A stretch of DNA of 64,000 bases, from the NCBI GenBank assembly GCA_030674915.1, contig JASXSV010000012.1, positions 39,988-103,987 of the forward strand, written 5' to 3'. Origin of the DNA: Candidatus Endonucleibacter bathymodioli. GTDB lineage: Bacteria; Pseudomonadota; Gammaproteobacteria; Pseudomonadales; Endozoicomonadaceae. This document shows, piece by piece, positions 44,762-54,087 of this stretch. The notes beneath the pieces were generated by a model. The model made no database searches, had not been told where the DNA came from, and was given only the letters and a program-made list of their open reading frames with translations. Position 1 is the stretch's first letter, and each line of letters starts with the position of its first letter. The translations under genes and the position numbers were made by a program.

Positions 44762-46594
44762 TCAACTTTCTTTATACAATTTCGGAATTGATTTTACCAC
44801 TTTGATTACATCCTCGAAATTCAAACTCAAAGTATCAAGATACCATCTTATATTTTGATATCTTGGTTGATTCTCATCTTCGACTAGCTCCAGCGCCCGT
44901 TCTCTCATCAGCATCCCTTCGCGTATTTGATTACTTCTGAACGTATCATGTTCAGTAAACCCTGCAACGGTGTAATAAACGTAATTATAAAATCCAGCGG
45001 TACCATCACCTATCCGCCATGTCGTACTAGTATCTACTGCTGTTTCCCAGTCGTATTGCTTTATCAATGTATCATTTACTTCATTTTCATTCCATTGGTA
45101 ATAATCAAATATATGAAAATAATCTTCTTTGTTTGTGAAGCTCCTATAATACTCACCAGATAAAGTATCCCAGAGAGAACTATTAAAGTAGCTAGGGTTT
45201 TGCGTCATCACTTTAAATCTTTTTGAGTGGTATCTTAATTGGTTCATCACACCGTTATTGTATACTTTATCTTCTTCAAAATTTGGCTTAATCCCTAAAA
45301 AACCAGTTTTGAAGTGGGTTGTTTCAAGGGGGTTCACCCCCCATAAATTAAGGTTAATACCTGTTTGCTTCTTGATACTTTCTACATGTCTAAAAAAGTG
45401 CTTATCTCCCGCTGTCAACATTGCCATCATCCCAAGATGAGGAGACTTTAGCCAAGCTTGTAGATTCATTTTAATATTTTTTCTTTTTTGTGAAATATCA
45501 GCTGCAACTATAATATTTTCAATACCCATATCACCGCACATCTGACTTATATTACGACGCCCTAAATCTGTTACCATGCCCCAATCATAAGTATATGTTA
45601 CTGGTTTCATCTCTAGCTCTTTTATTATCAAGTGCAGACCATAACAACTATCCCTACCACCAGAAAACGGGACTATACAATCAAGTTCTGTACCAGGTCG
45701 TCTATAAGGCTCGACGAGTTTAAACAACTCTTCTGTGGGTTTTGACTTGTTTCTTGGTTGATAATTATGACAGTAGTTGCAGACCCCTTTATTATCGAAT
45801 TTTATATAAGGCATGGTTTCAGGAAGTATACATTTTGTACATCGGTTTATGTTTAAATTCTTATGATAGCTTAGCAAATTCTCTTGATTTTTATTAAAAC
45901 TAAATTCCGTAATCAAGTCCTCCTTTCTCGTAAATGTATCATTGATAACAAAATCTCTATGTGATACCGGAATATCAATAATGTAGCTTTCATCTTTAAC
46001 CTGTTTTATACCTTGGCACTTGATTAAAGACAGAGCATACTTCTCTGAAGCAAAATAAATATCACTACCAAGCTTACCCACATACAGACTTCCATTATTG
46101 GAAAAAATGATTATTTTTCCTTTTTTAGGAACAACTAAGGCACATGCTATAACACCTCTGCATGTATACAGTACTTTATTGGCAACGTCTTCAACCGCTC
46201 CTCCATTTATAAAGTGTTGATAAGCAATAGCTACTATGACCTCTGAATCTATATTTAATCTTCTAGGAGCATCTATCTTGCCCCATACTTCTTTTTCATT
46301 AGTTATAATTCCATTATGAATAGCGCAAATATCATTATATATCACTGGTTGATTATCGGTAAGGCCATTGGTAATGAGACGGCTATGCCCTAATAAGATA
46401 TTAGAAGAAAAAGGATCCACTTTCTTTAATAATTTCTCAACATTGAAATCGGCTCTATCTATTGCATAGTTTTTATTTTCATAATAAATGAGACCACTTG
46501 AATCAAGCCCTCTTTGCTCAGAATGTTTTACAAGTAACTTTAAGTTGCTTTTACTGACTTGATTTGTTGTTACTTGTCCAAAAATACCACACAT
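44762..46594 (-). CDS. Class II glutamine amidotransferase fused to WbpG/PseA-type N-acetyl sugar amidotransferase
   Basis: A 610-residue two-domain enzyme. Residues 1-230 are an Ntn-type glutaminase: the catalytic Cys2 (MCGIFGQV), GLDSSGLIYY, LGHSRLITNG and NGI. Residues 245-610 match WbpG/PseA-family sugar amidotransferases: Cys cluster CTKCILPETMP and CNYCHNYQP (likely zinc-binding), the PP-loop FSGGRDSCYG, then TYDWGMVTDLGRRN. Ammonia from the first domain probably passes to the second, which adenylates a sugar carboxyl or acetamido group and makes an amide or amidine. In Pseudomonas O5 this needs separate WbpG, HisH and HisF-like proteins. No HisF-like gene is visible here. The fused arrangement resembles asparagine synthetase. 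Confidence 0.9.
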   Translation of the reverse strand: MCGIFGQVTTNQVSKSNLKLLVKHSEQRGLDSSGLIYYENKNYAIDRADFNVEKLLKKVDPFSSNILLGHSRLITNGLTDNQPVIYNDICAIHNGIITNEKEVWGKIDAPRRLNIDSEVIVAIAYQHFINGGAVEDVANKVLYTCRGVIACALVVPKKGKIIIFSNNGSLYVGKLGSDIYFASEKYALSLIKCQGIKQVKDESYIIDIPVSHRDFVINDTFTRKEDLITEFSFNKNQENLLSYHKNLNINRCTKCILPETMPYIKFDNKGVCNYCHNYQPRNKSKPTEELFKLVEPYRRPGTELDCIVPFSGGRDSCYGLHLIIKELEMKPVTYTYDWGMVTDLGRRNISQMCGDMGIENIIVAADISQKRKNIKMNLQAWLKSPHLGMMAMLTAGDKHFFRHVESIKKQTGINLNLWGVNPLETTHFKTGFLGIKPNFEEDKVYNNGVMNQLRYHSKRFKVMTQNPSYFNSSLWDTLSGEYYRSFTNKEDYFHIFDYYQWNENEVNDTLIKQYDWETAVDTSTTWRIGDGTAGFYNYVYYTVAGFTEHDTFRSNQIREGMLMRERALELVEDENQPRYQNIRWYLDTLSLNFEDVIKVVKSIPKLYKES

Positions 46595-46595
46595 C

Positions 46596-47741
46596 CTATT
46601 CCCCCTCTATTACCATTTTATAAACTTTTTTAAGTTTTTCCTCTTGAACTTTCCAACTTAACTCAAACAATGTCTCTGTATCTACCACAGGAAGTTTCTC
46701 CATATTTTCGAATTCCTTTATGCTTTCATATATACTTCTAGCATCTAAATTGCAGCATTTCCCTAGCTTATACTTTTCAACTACATTCGAAATATCAGGA
46801 AAATTAGATGCTAAAACTGGAATACCTGAAAAAGCATATTCAAAAAGTTTGTTGGGTAAGCAATAGTAATCACTTAATGATACATTTTGAATTAGACATA
46901 ATCCTATATCAGCACTCTTAGCAATGGACACAACTCTGTCATGAGGAACTGCATCATGCACATAGATGTTTGGATATGCTTCTGATAACTTTTTTAATTT
47001 CTCTCTGAATTTTCCATAACCTAAAAAAACTAAACTTGAATTCAAGTCATTATTTTTAAACACATCTGTAATCAAGTCTATCCCTCTACCGTACCCTAAT
47101 ATACCTATATATAAAAAGATTTTTGAATCGAGAGGTATATTTAACTTACTCCTTAAATACTGATTATCAACAAGAGGCTTATCTTTTACCCAAACTGGTA
47201 CATTTAGAATTACTTCAGAATATTTTTCTCCTACATTTTTCTGATACCATTTCTCTATAGATGGACTTACTATAATAAGGGCATCGATGAATGTCCATAA
47301 AATTTTTTCTACAAATAAAGCAACTTTTCCTGATAATTTAGAACACCCATTTCTGTTTGACTCTAGTTCATGCGCATCATAAATAAGCTTAGATCCTGTA
47401 AAAAACTTCAAGATCACACCTAATGGCAATACCATTATATCGTTACAATGTATAATATCAGGTTTCGATATAATACCCTTATATACCATTTTAGATGTCA
47501 ACTCAAAGAGTGAAAAAGAATGTCGTAAAAAAGTAGGTAGAAACTTCCAATATCTTGTTTTTAACTCAATAGTATCAATTATAATTCCACCATTGTTATC
47601 ACATCTATGTTCTTCTTCTTTTATCCTAACCCCAATGCCGTTTACTTTAGTATCTTTGCTGAAATGTAAGGTTGAAGTCATCTCTTTTAAAATTCTTGAG
47701 TCAGAATTTATATCTGTGTGTGTTAAATGTAATATGTTCAT
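46596..47741 (-). CDS. Glycosyltransferase family 4
   Basis: A 381-residue GT-B transferase. The N-terminus (MNILHLTHTDINSDSRILKE) has the usual donor-side beta-alpha-beta start. It contains LIYDAHELESNRNG, IFLYIGILGYGRGIDLI and, near the end, LPNKLFEYAFSGIPVLASN with the conserved Glu. It should build the repeat unit on the lipid carrier. It starts 1 bp before the previous gene and is part of the same operon. Confidence 0.88.
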   Translation of the reverse strand: MNILHLTHTDINSDSRILKEMTSTLHFSKDTKVNGIGVRIKEEEHRCDNNGGIIIDTIELKTRYWKFLPTFLRHSFSLFELTSKMVYKGIISKPDIIHCNDIMVLPLGVILKFFTGSKLIYDAHELESNRNGCSKLSGKVALFVEKILWTFIDALIIVSPSIEKWYQKNVGEKYSEVILNVPVWVKDKPLVDNQYLRSKLNIPLDSKIFLYIGILGYGRGIDLITDVFKNNDLNSSLVFLGYGKFREKLKKLSEAYPNIYVHDAVPHDRVVSIAKSADIGLCLIQNVSLSDYYCLPNKLFEYAFSGIPVLASNFPDISNVVEKYKLGKCCNLDARSIYESIKEFENMEKLPVVDTETLFELSWKVQEEKLKKVYKMVIEGE

Positions 47742-47742
47742 A

Positions 47743-48171
47743 TTATGACTTTACTACCTCTCTAAATTTTATTTCCCCTTTGCCATTAATAAATAATAGT
47801 AGTATGAAAACTATAGAAATTGCATAAAGATATAAATCAACTATCCTTAATGCTGTCGTATTGAATTGAGTAAAATACATAGCTATCCAAATTAAAAAAC
47901 TCACTGTGATTATATTTTTTTCCATTTTAAAAATAACTGTATTAATAAAATAGATAAAATATCCCAAGAAAAAGGGAACTATAACCACACCAAATAAACC
48001 AAAGTTTGCATACATCTCTCCCCAAAATATTGTTGGCATAGATCCAACTACACCTCTTGCCGCTTCGATAGGATTATACCATGCCATTAATTCTGTTGTC
48101 AGGGGATATACATCAAATGGTAAAATTCCCATTGGGTTTGTACAACTTCTTCCTAGAAGAAAGTCGTGATG
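47743..48171 (-). pseudogene. C-terminal remnant of an O-antigen polymerase (Wzy-like)
   Basis: An open stretch of about 143 codons, with a stop (TAA, 48172-48174) just upstream, encodes only the C-terminal part of a polytopic polymerase. It reads HHDFLLGRSCTNPMGILPFD, VYPLTTELMAWYNPIE and TIFWGEMYANFGLFGVVIVP, followed by three membrane helices. The first ATG in frame is at 48132 (129 codons). The N-terminal roughly 300 residues are missing, and the junction lies where the duplicated wzy-like gene ends (48222). It is most likely the residue of an older wzy gene, truncated by the duplication event. Confidence 0.78.
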
Positions 48172-48221
48172 TTAAGGGAAAAACTCTAGGTAATGATACT
48201 CTGGCTGTATCCCTCCAACAG

Positions 48222-49544
48222 TTATTTCTTAGTGCCATTCTCGATATACAAGGCAGGGAATATACACCCAAATAAGAACCATAATGGAGACCAAGTAAAA
48301 AAAGTACCTATTACTGCGATAGAAAACACCCCCATAAATAATAGTGTATAATATATTCTTAAACCATTTGTTACAAATAAATACTGGTTATCTATATACA
48401 ATTCTTTAAAGGATAAAATAATATAAAACATAAATATAAAAAATCCAACCAACCCTAAATGGGTTAACAGTGAAACAATGGTATTATGTACATAGGTACC
48501 ATCACCTGTAGTTAAACGATCCACAATAATATTCCCAAAAACTGGGGATACATTAAATTGCACCAAAAAGTTATTGTATGATGAAATCCGACTTGTCATG
48601 GGAGACAGACCGCCGCTACATTCAAATATTCTAAAGGTATTTCGCTCAATGTTTAGGAAAAGCATTACTAACAAAGCGAATAACATAAATGATACTAGTA
48701 ATATAAATATTGATGCATACAATTTCCTAGAGGCTAACCCAAAAAATAAACTTTGAGGTTTTAAATTATATTTAAACAATATATACGAATGTTCCTTAAA
48801 TGATAAAGAAATCTGAATCAATATGGTTAAAAATAAAATACCAGTTATTGTTACTGCTCCATTATTGGAGCCTATTAACTGACTTAAAATTATTGCAATT
48901 AACATATTTACATATAAAATCATACTAGAGAGAAAGATGATTTTTTTAAATTTATCGTGCGATAATAGCCTTATATGAATAAAAAGTGCGGACATAAATA
49001 TAAAGTTCATGACCAAAAAACTTGCAGATCTTTGATGACCACTTACATCAACCAATGTGAAAAAATCATTTCTAACACCTTGAATCAAGTATGCATATGT
49101 ATCTATTAAAAAATAACTGTGTAATAATATATATAATAGATAAATATAAACTATTTTTTTCAATTCCTTTTTATCGTTCGACACAATATGAATGAAATAC
49201 TTTAACACCAGTGTTAAAAATAAGCCTAACACATAAAACGTAATCATACCTCCAGAAGTAGAGAATAAATAAGATTTAAACATTTCAATATTTTTGGTGT
49301 CAATTGTTATTCTAATTAAAACATATATATAAAATAAAACCAACAGGAGAGTGGACTTTCTTATATGAATTTTATTGGATTTAATAGCTTGATATAATAT
49401 CAAATAAAAAGATAAGCAAAAACATATTGCTAATAACAATAAAGATACTGACCCTCCATTCATGATTTTTACATTATCAAATATATATATATTAAAATAT
49501 AAAAATGTAACAAATGAAAAAGCTATATACATTAATCCACCCAA
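48222..49544 (-). CDS. O-antigen ligase/polymerase-like membrane protein, copy 1 (Wzy candidate)
   Basis: A 440-residue polytopic inner-membrane protein with about ten to twelve hydrophobic helices. The loop region with FNVSPVFGNIIVDRLTTGDG and YVHNTIVSLLTHLGLVGFFI resembles the periplasmic end of Wzy/WaaL proteins. It is a close paralog of 49628-50974: the N-terminus (MYIAFSFVTFLYFNIYIFDN), the central loop and the C-terminus (YIENGTKK) are near identical. The middle differs. Expected role: polymerisation of the repeat unit in the periplasm. Confidence 0.82.
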   Translation of the reverse strand: MGGLMYIAFSFVTFLYFNIYIFDNVKIMNGGSVSLLLLAICFCLSFYLILYQAIKSNKIHIRKSTLLLVLFYIYVLIRITIDTKNIEMFKSYLFSTSGGMITFYVLGLFLTLVLKYFIHIVSNDKKELKKIVYIYLLYILLHSYFLIDTYAYLIQGVRNDFFTLVDVSGHQRSASFLVMNFIFMSALFIHIRLLSHDKFKKIIFLSSMILYVNMLIAIILSQLIGSNNGAVTITGILFLTILIQISLSFKEHSYILFKYNLKPQSLFFGLASRKLYASIFILLVSFMLFALLVMLFLNIERNTFRIFECSGGLSPMTSRISSYNNFLVQFNVSPVFGNIIVDRLTTGDGTYVHNTIVSLLTHLGLVGFFIFMFYIILSFKELYIDNQYLFVTNGLRIYYTLLFMGVFSIAVIGTFFTWSPLWFLFGCIFPALYIENGTKK

Positions 49545-49627
49545 AACACTATATCCTCATACTTTTTTATCTTCTTGGCTATTATATCAAAGAAGGGTAA
49601 AGGCATTAGTTTTACCTTTCATGCTAT
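49545..49627 (-). pseudogene. Duplicated 3' end of the deacetylase gene
   Basis: Between the two wzy-like copies, the minus strand reads SMKGKTNAFTLL, stop, YNSQEDKK, a diverged copy of the 3' end of the deacetylase gene (SMKKKSNSFTILWHNSQEDK at 50962-52182). This shows the duplication unit began inside the deacetylase gene and ran through the polymerase gene. It has lost its reading frame. Confidence 0.85.
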
Positions 49628-50974
49628 TTATTTTCTAGTGCCATTCTCGATATACAATGCAGGGAATATACACCCAAATAAGAACCATAATGGATGCCAA
49701 GTAAAAAAAACAGATGTAAATGCGATAAGAAACACCCCCATAAATAACAGTGTGGAATATATTCTCAAACCATTTGTTACAAACAAATACTGTTTGCCTC
49801 TATACAATTCTTTAAAGGATAAAATAATATAAAGCATAAATATAAAAAATCCGATCAATCCTAAATGGGTCAACAGTGAGGCAATGGTACTATGTACATA
49901 GGTACCATCACCTGTAGTTAAACGATCCACAATAATATTCCCAAAAATTGGGGACACATTAAACTGCACCAAAAAATTACTTAATAATTCAATTCTACTT
50001 GTTACGGAAGAAATGTGACCTGTGACAGATCCAAATAGTCTAAAGGTACTTAAGTCAATGGTTATAAAAAACATTACTAATGAAGCGCATAAAATAAATG
50101 ATACTAGTAATATAAACATTGATGCATACAATTTCCTAGAGGCTAACCCAAAAAATAAACTTTGAGGTTTTAAATTATATTTAAACAATATATACGAATG
50201 TTCCTTAAATGATAAAGAAATCTGAATCAACATGGTTAAAAATAAAATACCAGTTATTGTTACTGCTCCATTATTGGAGCCTATTAGCAGACTTAAAACC
50301 ATTGCAATTAACATATTCATATATAATATCATGCTAGAGAGCAAAATGGTTTTTTTAAATCTATCTTGCGATAATAGCCTTATATAAATAAAAAGGACGG
50401 AAGAAAATATGAAATTTATCATCAAAAAACTTGCAGATCTTTGATAGTTCCACCCATTAATCCGTACAAAAACATTACTTGTAACACCTTGGATCGAGTG
50501 TCCATATGCATCTATTAAAAAATAACTATGTGACAATATATATAGCAGGTAAATATAAACTATTTTTTTTAATTCATTTTTATCGTTCGACACAATATGA
50601 ATAAAATAATTTAACACCAGTGTCAAAAATGAACCTAACACATAAAACGTAATCATACCTCCATAATTAGCTAATAAATAATGTTTTAGCCTTGAAATAT
50701 CCTCGATATCAATTATTATTCTATTTGATGTATATATTAAAAATAAGATCAATACTACAGCTGACCTTCTTATACAAATCTTATTAGATTTAATTGCTTG
50801 ATATAATATCAAGCAAAAAGACAAGAAAAAACATATTGCTAAAGATAAAGATAAAGATAAAGATAACGATAATGGTAAAGAGTTTAATACATTTGTTTTT
50901 ACATTATCAAATATATATATATTGAAATATAAAAATGTAACAAATGAAAAAGCTATATACATTAACCTACCCAT
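49628..50974 (-). CDS. O-antigen ligase/polymerase-like membrane protein, copy 2 (Wzy candidate)
   Basis: A 448-residue paralog of copy 1, with the same membrane topology and the same loop (FNVSPIFGNIIVDRLTTGDG, YVHSTIASLLTHLGLIGFF). Near residue 33 it has a Leu-Ser repeat (SLPLSLSLSLSLSLAI) encoded by a hexamer repeat, absent from copy 1. The upstream deacetylase gene overlaps its start by 13 bp. As the copy with the intact upstream context, it is probably the older one. Confidence 0.82.
   Translation of the reverse strand: MGRLMYIAFSFVTFLYFNIYIFDNVKTNVLNSLPLSLSLSLSLSLAICFFLSFCLILYQAIKSNKICIRRSAVVLILFLIYTSNRIIIDIEDISRLKHYLLANYGGMITFYVLGSFLTLVLNYFIHIVSNDKNELKKIVYIYLLYILSHSYFLIDAYGHSIQGVTSNVFVRINGWNYQRSASFLMINFIFSSVLFIYIRLLSQDRFKKTILLSSMILYMNMLIAMVLSLLIGSNNGAVTITGILFLTMLIQISLSFKEHSYILFKYNLKPQSLFFGLASRKLYASMFILLVSFILCASLVMFFITIDLSTFRLFGSVTGHISSVTSRIELLSNFLVQFNVSPIFGNIIVDRLTTGDGTYVHSTIASLLTHLGLIGFFIFMLYIILSFKELYRGKQYLFVTNGLRIYSTLLFMGVFLIAFTSVFFTWHPLWFLFGCIFPALYIENGTRK
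50841..50876 (-). repeat. AAAGAT hexamer repeat inside wzy copy 2
   Basis: Four perfect AAAGAT units (50841-50864), then AACGAT and AATGGT. On the coding strand they encode the Leu-Ser run in the first hydrophobic region. Because the unit is six bases, slippage would change length by two residues and keep the frame. Confidence 0.9.
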
Positions 50975-52182
50975 AATACTATATCTTCATACTTTTTTTT
51001 ATCTTCTTGGCTATTATGCCAAAGAATGGTAAAACTATTAGATTTTTTTTTCATGCTATTTATTTTCTTTTTCACTTCGCTATCAGTGTAATTATTATAA
51101 TAAAACAAACTAGAATCCATAACCACCAAAGGTCTCTCTTTTAATTTTAACTTCTCTCTAGTTAAAATATTAAAAACACTAAACTTATCTCCTGTTCCAC
51201 ATCTAAATCCTTCTTTATCTGCATATCCACAAGTACTATCCACTTCCATTCCATTATCTTCCCATATTTGCCAAGTAGTAGGCACTTCAAATCTCAGATA
51301 ATGCTCTCTGCCTTCTACTATCTTCTCGCCAACAACTTTCTCTAAAAGATCTTTCTCTTTTTTAAATTGTTTAAAATCATTATAAGTATTATACGAGGGG
51401 TGTATGCCTATACAATGTCCTCTTTTTTTAATTTTTTCTATTAACGCTAAAGATTTTGGCTCATCTATTTTGTATCTATTATCATTCTCCGTCACACCAC
51501 CACTCATAAAGTAAAATCTACTTTTTACTCCAGTATCCTCACTTTTATCCATTAACCAATCAAATGTATCAAACGGGTCTTTTATTGTACCTATTTTTAT
51601 TAAAAAGTACTCTGCAAATCTCTCAAGAGCTAGTGAAAAACTTTTTCTTTTTACAATATCACCTAATGCTATTCTAAACACTTGCGACCAACTTTTCCAC
51701 ATATAAAGCTCATCTACATCATGAGTAAGATAAAGTTGATAGTTATACTTTTTAAACTCTAAACTATCATCTATCTCTAAAAGCATACCTTTTAATGCGT
51801 CCACATACTCATTGACAATAGGTCTATCTAAAAAACCTTGCTTATATGCTAAACTTGCAGTAGCTGGAAAGCGGTTGTGTTTATCACGGGTTTTATTTAC
51901 ACACTCTTCCCAGCGAGTGAGCATAAAAAAACTAGCTGCAAATATATCTAGCTCTTCTATTTTAGTTGGGGTGTTCTCCTCTTTTAGATATTCTAAATCT
52001 TTTGGATATTTATTGAAGAAAGTATCTTTTATAGTTAGTGTTTTTTTATTTTCAAACTCTATAACATAATTTCGTGAACCAAACTCTAAAGAATATGTTA
52101 GCCCTAAAAACTCTTTAAAAATAATATCTAAAATGTATTTCCTTTCTGATATGTTATTGTTTGGTATTTTTATTTTAATCAT
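50962..52182 (-). CDS. Polysaccharide deacetylase-family protein in the capsule locus
   Basis: A 406-residue protein. Residues 1-130 are an uncharacterised N-terminal part (DIFAASFFMLTRWEECV). The catalytic part has LYLTHDVDELYMW, with the first Asp pair, and CIGIHPSYNTYNDF, with the metal-binding His. Such proteins occur in sugar loci of proteobacteria, including Campylobacterota, whose composition this stretch resembles. It may deacetylate a sugar in the repeat unit. It overlaps the FemAB-like gene by 4 bp (ATGA) and the wzy copy 2 gene by 13 bp. Confidence 0.85.
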   Translation of the reverse strand: MIKIKIPNNNISERKYILDIIFKEFLGLTYSLEFGSRNYVIEFENKKTLTIKDTFFNKYPKDLEYLKEENTPTKIEELDIFAASFFMLTRWEECVNKTRDKHNRFPATASLAYKQGFLDRPIVNEYVDALKGMLLEIDDSLEFKKYNYQLYLTHDVDELYMWKSWSQVFRIALGDIVKRKSFSLALERFAEYFLIKIGTIKDPFDTFDWLMDKSEDTGVKSRFYFMSGGVTENDNRYKIDEPKSLALIEKIKKRGHCIGIHPSYNTYNDFKQFKKEKDLLEKVVGEKIVEGREHYLRFEVPTTWQIWEDNGMEVDSTCGYADKEGFRCGTGDKFSVFNILTREKLKLKERPLVVMDSSLFYYNNYTDSEVKKKINSMKKKSNSFTILWHNSQEDKKKYEDIVLWVG

Positions 52183-53132
52183 TTAATTATCTCTTTAAAT
52201 AATTGTCTAATCATTAATAATTTCGAGTTTGTTTTTGAGATATTGAAATATGGTTTTTGAATGGCTCCAAAACGTCTAAAGTATTTTTCTATACTCTCTA
52301 TCATGCTACCTTCAAAGTCAAATGTCCTGCCACTCTCAAGAGCAAACTTTATACTTTCAATTTGAATAATATCCATACCGCCTAAATCCTTTTTATCTGT
52401 ATTTATGCCACCCATTAAATAGTAAACTGTATCATCATCGTATACTAAAAAGTTACCTGCTATTACTGTTCCAACTCTATCTTTAGCAAAAAATATTTTA
52501 ACGGCATTGTTTTCTTGGCATTTCAAGTATAAGTTTTTGATAAGCTCGTAACTATACGGCATATCGCGATTTTGCCTCTTAAATGACATCTCATTTAGGA
52601 TGTAAAATTTTTTTATATCTCCAGTCTCATAAATCTCTACACCAAGATTATTTGCCTTTTTTCTATTTTTTCTTACATCTGTGTCTATGTTTTTTTCTAG
52701 TGCTTCAATGCTCATATATTCAATAACATAAGTGTAATTCACATTCACATTAAATGAACCCCAGTGAAATGGCAGGAGATTTGTTTGTTTGTAATTAAAT
52801 GATTGGGAAAACTTATCAAACTTTGGAAGTTCTTTTATTATCTTTTTTATCATCTCTTTTTCAAAAGAGAGTTTTTTATGATACTTTTGACTTTGAGGAT
52901 AATTAAAATATATACCAAGAGTTTGTGTTAATATCGGCTGATGTATAGAGACGATACCAAGTCGTTTTGTTAATACATATGGCATAGAAGCAAATATATT
53001 ACCTCCCTTTTCGATAATGATAACATTCCAACCATCCACACCACAAACACTGTCAAGCCACCAATCTTTACTAAAAATTGGTATCTTTTTTTCTTTCTTA
53101 CAAAATTCTCTGTATTTTTCTTTATAGGTCAT
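52179..53132 (-). CDS. FemAB/GNAT-type acyl- or aminoacyltransferase
   Basis: A 317-residue protein with a GNAT/FemAB-like fold. The N-terminal part WWLDSVCGVDGWNVIIIEK is typical. The C-terminal part has AGNFLVYDDDTVYYLMGGIN, GGMDIIQIESIKFALESG and FDFEGSMIESIEKYFRRFGA, which are hallmarks of the FemAB-related family in sugar loci. It probably transfers an acyl or aminoacyl group to an amino sugar. It lies between the formyltransferase and deacetylase genes with 4-bp overlap, so translational coupling is likely. Confidence 0.85.
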   Translation of the reverse strand: MTYKEKYREFCKKEKKIPIFSKDWWLDSVCGVDGWNVIIIEKGGNIFASMPYVLTKRLGIVSIHQPILTQTLGIYFNYPQSQKYHKKLSFEKEMIKKIIKELPKFDKFSQSFNYKQTNLLPFHWGSFNVNVNYTYVIEYMSIEALEKNIDTDVRKNRKKANNLGVEIYETGDIKKFYILNEMSFKRQNRDMPYSYELIKNLYLKCQENNAVKIFFAKDRVGTVIAGNFLVYDDDTVYYLMGGINTDKKDLGGMDIIQIESIKFALESGRTFDFEGSMIESIEKYFRRFGAIQKPYFNISKTNSKLLMIRQLFKEIIK

Positions 53133-53133
53133 T

Positions 53134-54087
53134 TCATCTCATGTTCAATAAGCTAATTATTAATGTTTTTAGGCTGAAGTTAATAGACACAAATATTTTT
53201 CCACCCTGGCATGCAACAAACTTTTTCCCATAAGAAGTATATATTTTGGAAACTTGATAATTTGAATCCATTCTGCAATTTTCATAATTTTCAATAGTCC
53301 ATCGTTGTCCTGTGCACAAACCATTTGGTTGTTCTAGTGCGTTCAACCAAGACTCTGTTCCTCGTAGTATATGCCATATCCTTTCAATATCCCACTCATC
53401 CCAATCAATAATATTTTTATGTTCATCTTGCCTAATATTCCTAGCTCTTAATATTGGTGATTGTTGTAGTTGTTTTTGCTTAGGTAAATTTCCAATATTA
53501 TCTAAAGCTTTTAACAAAAGACTTGTGCCTATTTTTCCTACAGCTAAATTTAACATATCTGGAGATTTCATTCCTACAGGTATAGGGTATTTTTCTTGAT
53601 AAATAATATCACCTGTATCCTCTCCTTCATCAATATAATGAATAGTAACACCACCTTCCTTTTCACAATTGTAGTACATCCAGAAATCAGGAAAGGGCCC
53701 TCTGTAGCTTGGTAGCAATGCAGGGTGTAGATTAATTGTTCCATACTTTGGGATATTAAATATGTTTTTTTTCAATAGCTGACTCATAGAATATACAACA
53801 ATTACATCTGGATTTATATCTTTTGCCCATTTCTCTAATGCTTGGTCACTTCCATTATCCATGAAGTAATAAGGTATGTTTTCAGTTAGAGCAAAAGACT
53901 TTAGTGTTTGAATTTCTTTTTTTATAAAAGAGTATATTTTTTCAGTAGCTTTGAAAAGTAACTTATTGTTTGATTGTTGGTTTTTTCTTGAAGAACATTC
54001 GATGATTCCAACCACATTATGTGCTGCTGTAATCGGCTTGACTACTCGAGATAAACCCATAGTGATAATTATAATATTTTGTTTCAT
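53134..54087 (-). CDS. Formyltransferase-family protein (sugar N-formyltransferase candidate)
   Basis: A 317-residue protein with the formyltransferase catalytic triad: Asn-x-His in TINLHPALLPSYRG and Asp in YIDEGEDTGDII. The core resembles Fmt and WbkC-type sugar N-formyltransferases, which use 10-formyl-THF. The N-terminus (MKQNIIIITMGLSRVVKPIT) is a Rossmann-like start. In a polysaccharide locus it most likely formylates an amino group on a nucleotide sugar. It overlaps the start of the flippase gene by 4 bp. Confidence 0.87.
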   Translation of the reverse strand: MKQNIIIITMGLSRVVKPITAAHNVVGIIECSSRKNQQSNNKLLFKATEKIYSFIKKEIQTLKSFALTENIPYYFMDNGSDQALEKWAKDINPDVIVVYSMSQLLKKNIFNIPKYGTINLHPALLPSYRGPFPDFWMYYNCEKEGGVTIHYIDEGEDTGDIIYQEKYPIPVGMKSPDMLNLAVGKIGTSLLLKALDNIGNLPKQKQLQQSPILRARNIRQDEHKNIIDWDEWDIERIWHILRGTESWLNALEQPNGLCTGQRWTIENYENCRMDSNYQVSKIYTSYGKKFVACQGGKIFVSINFSLKTLIISLLNMR

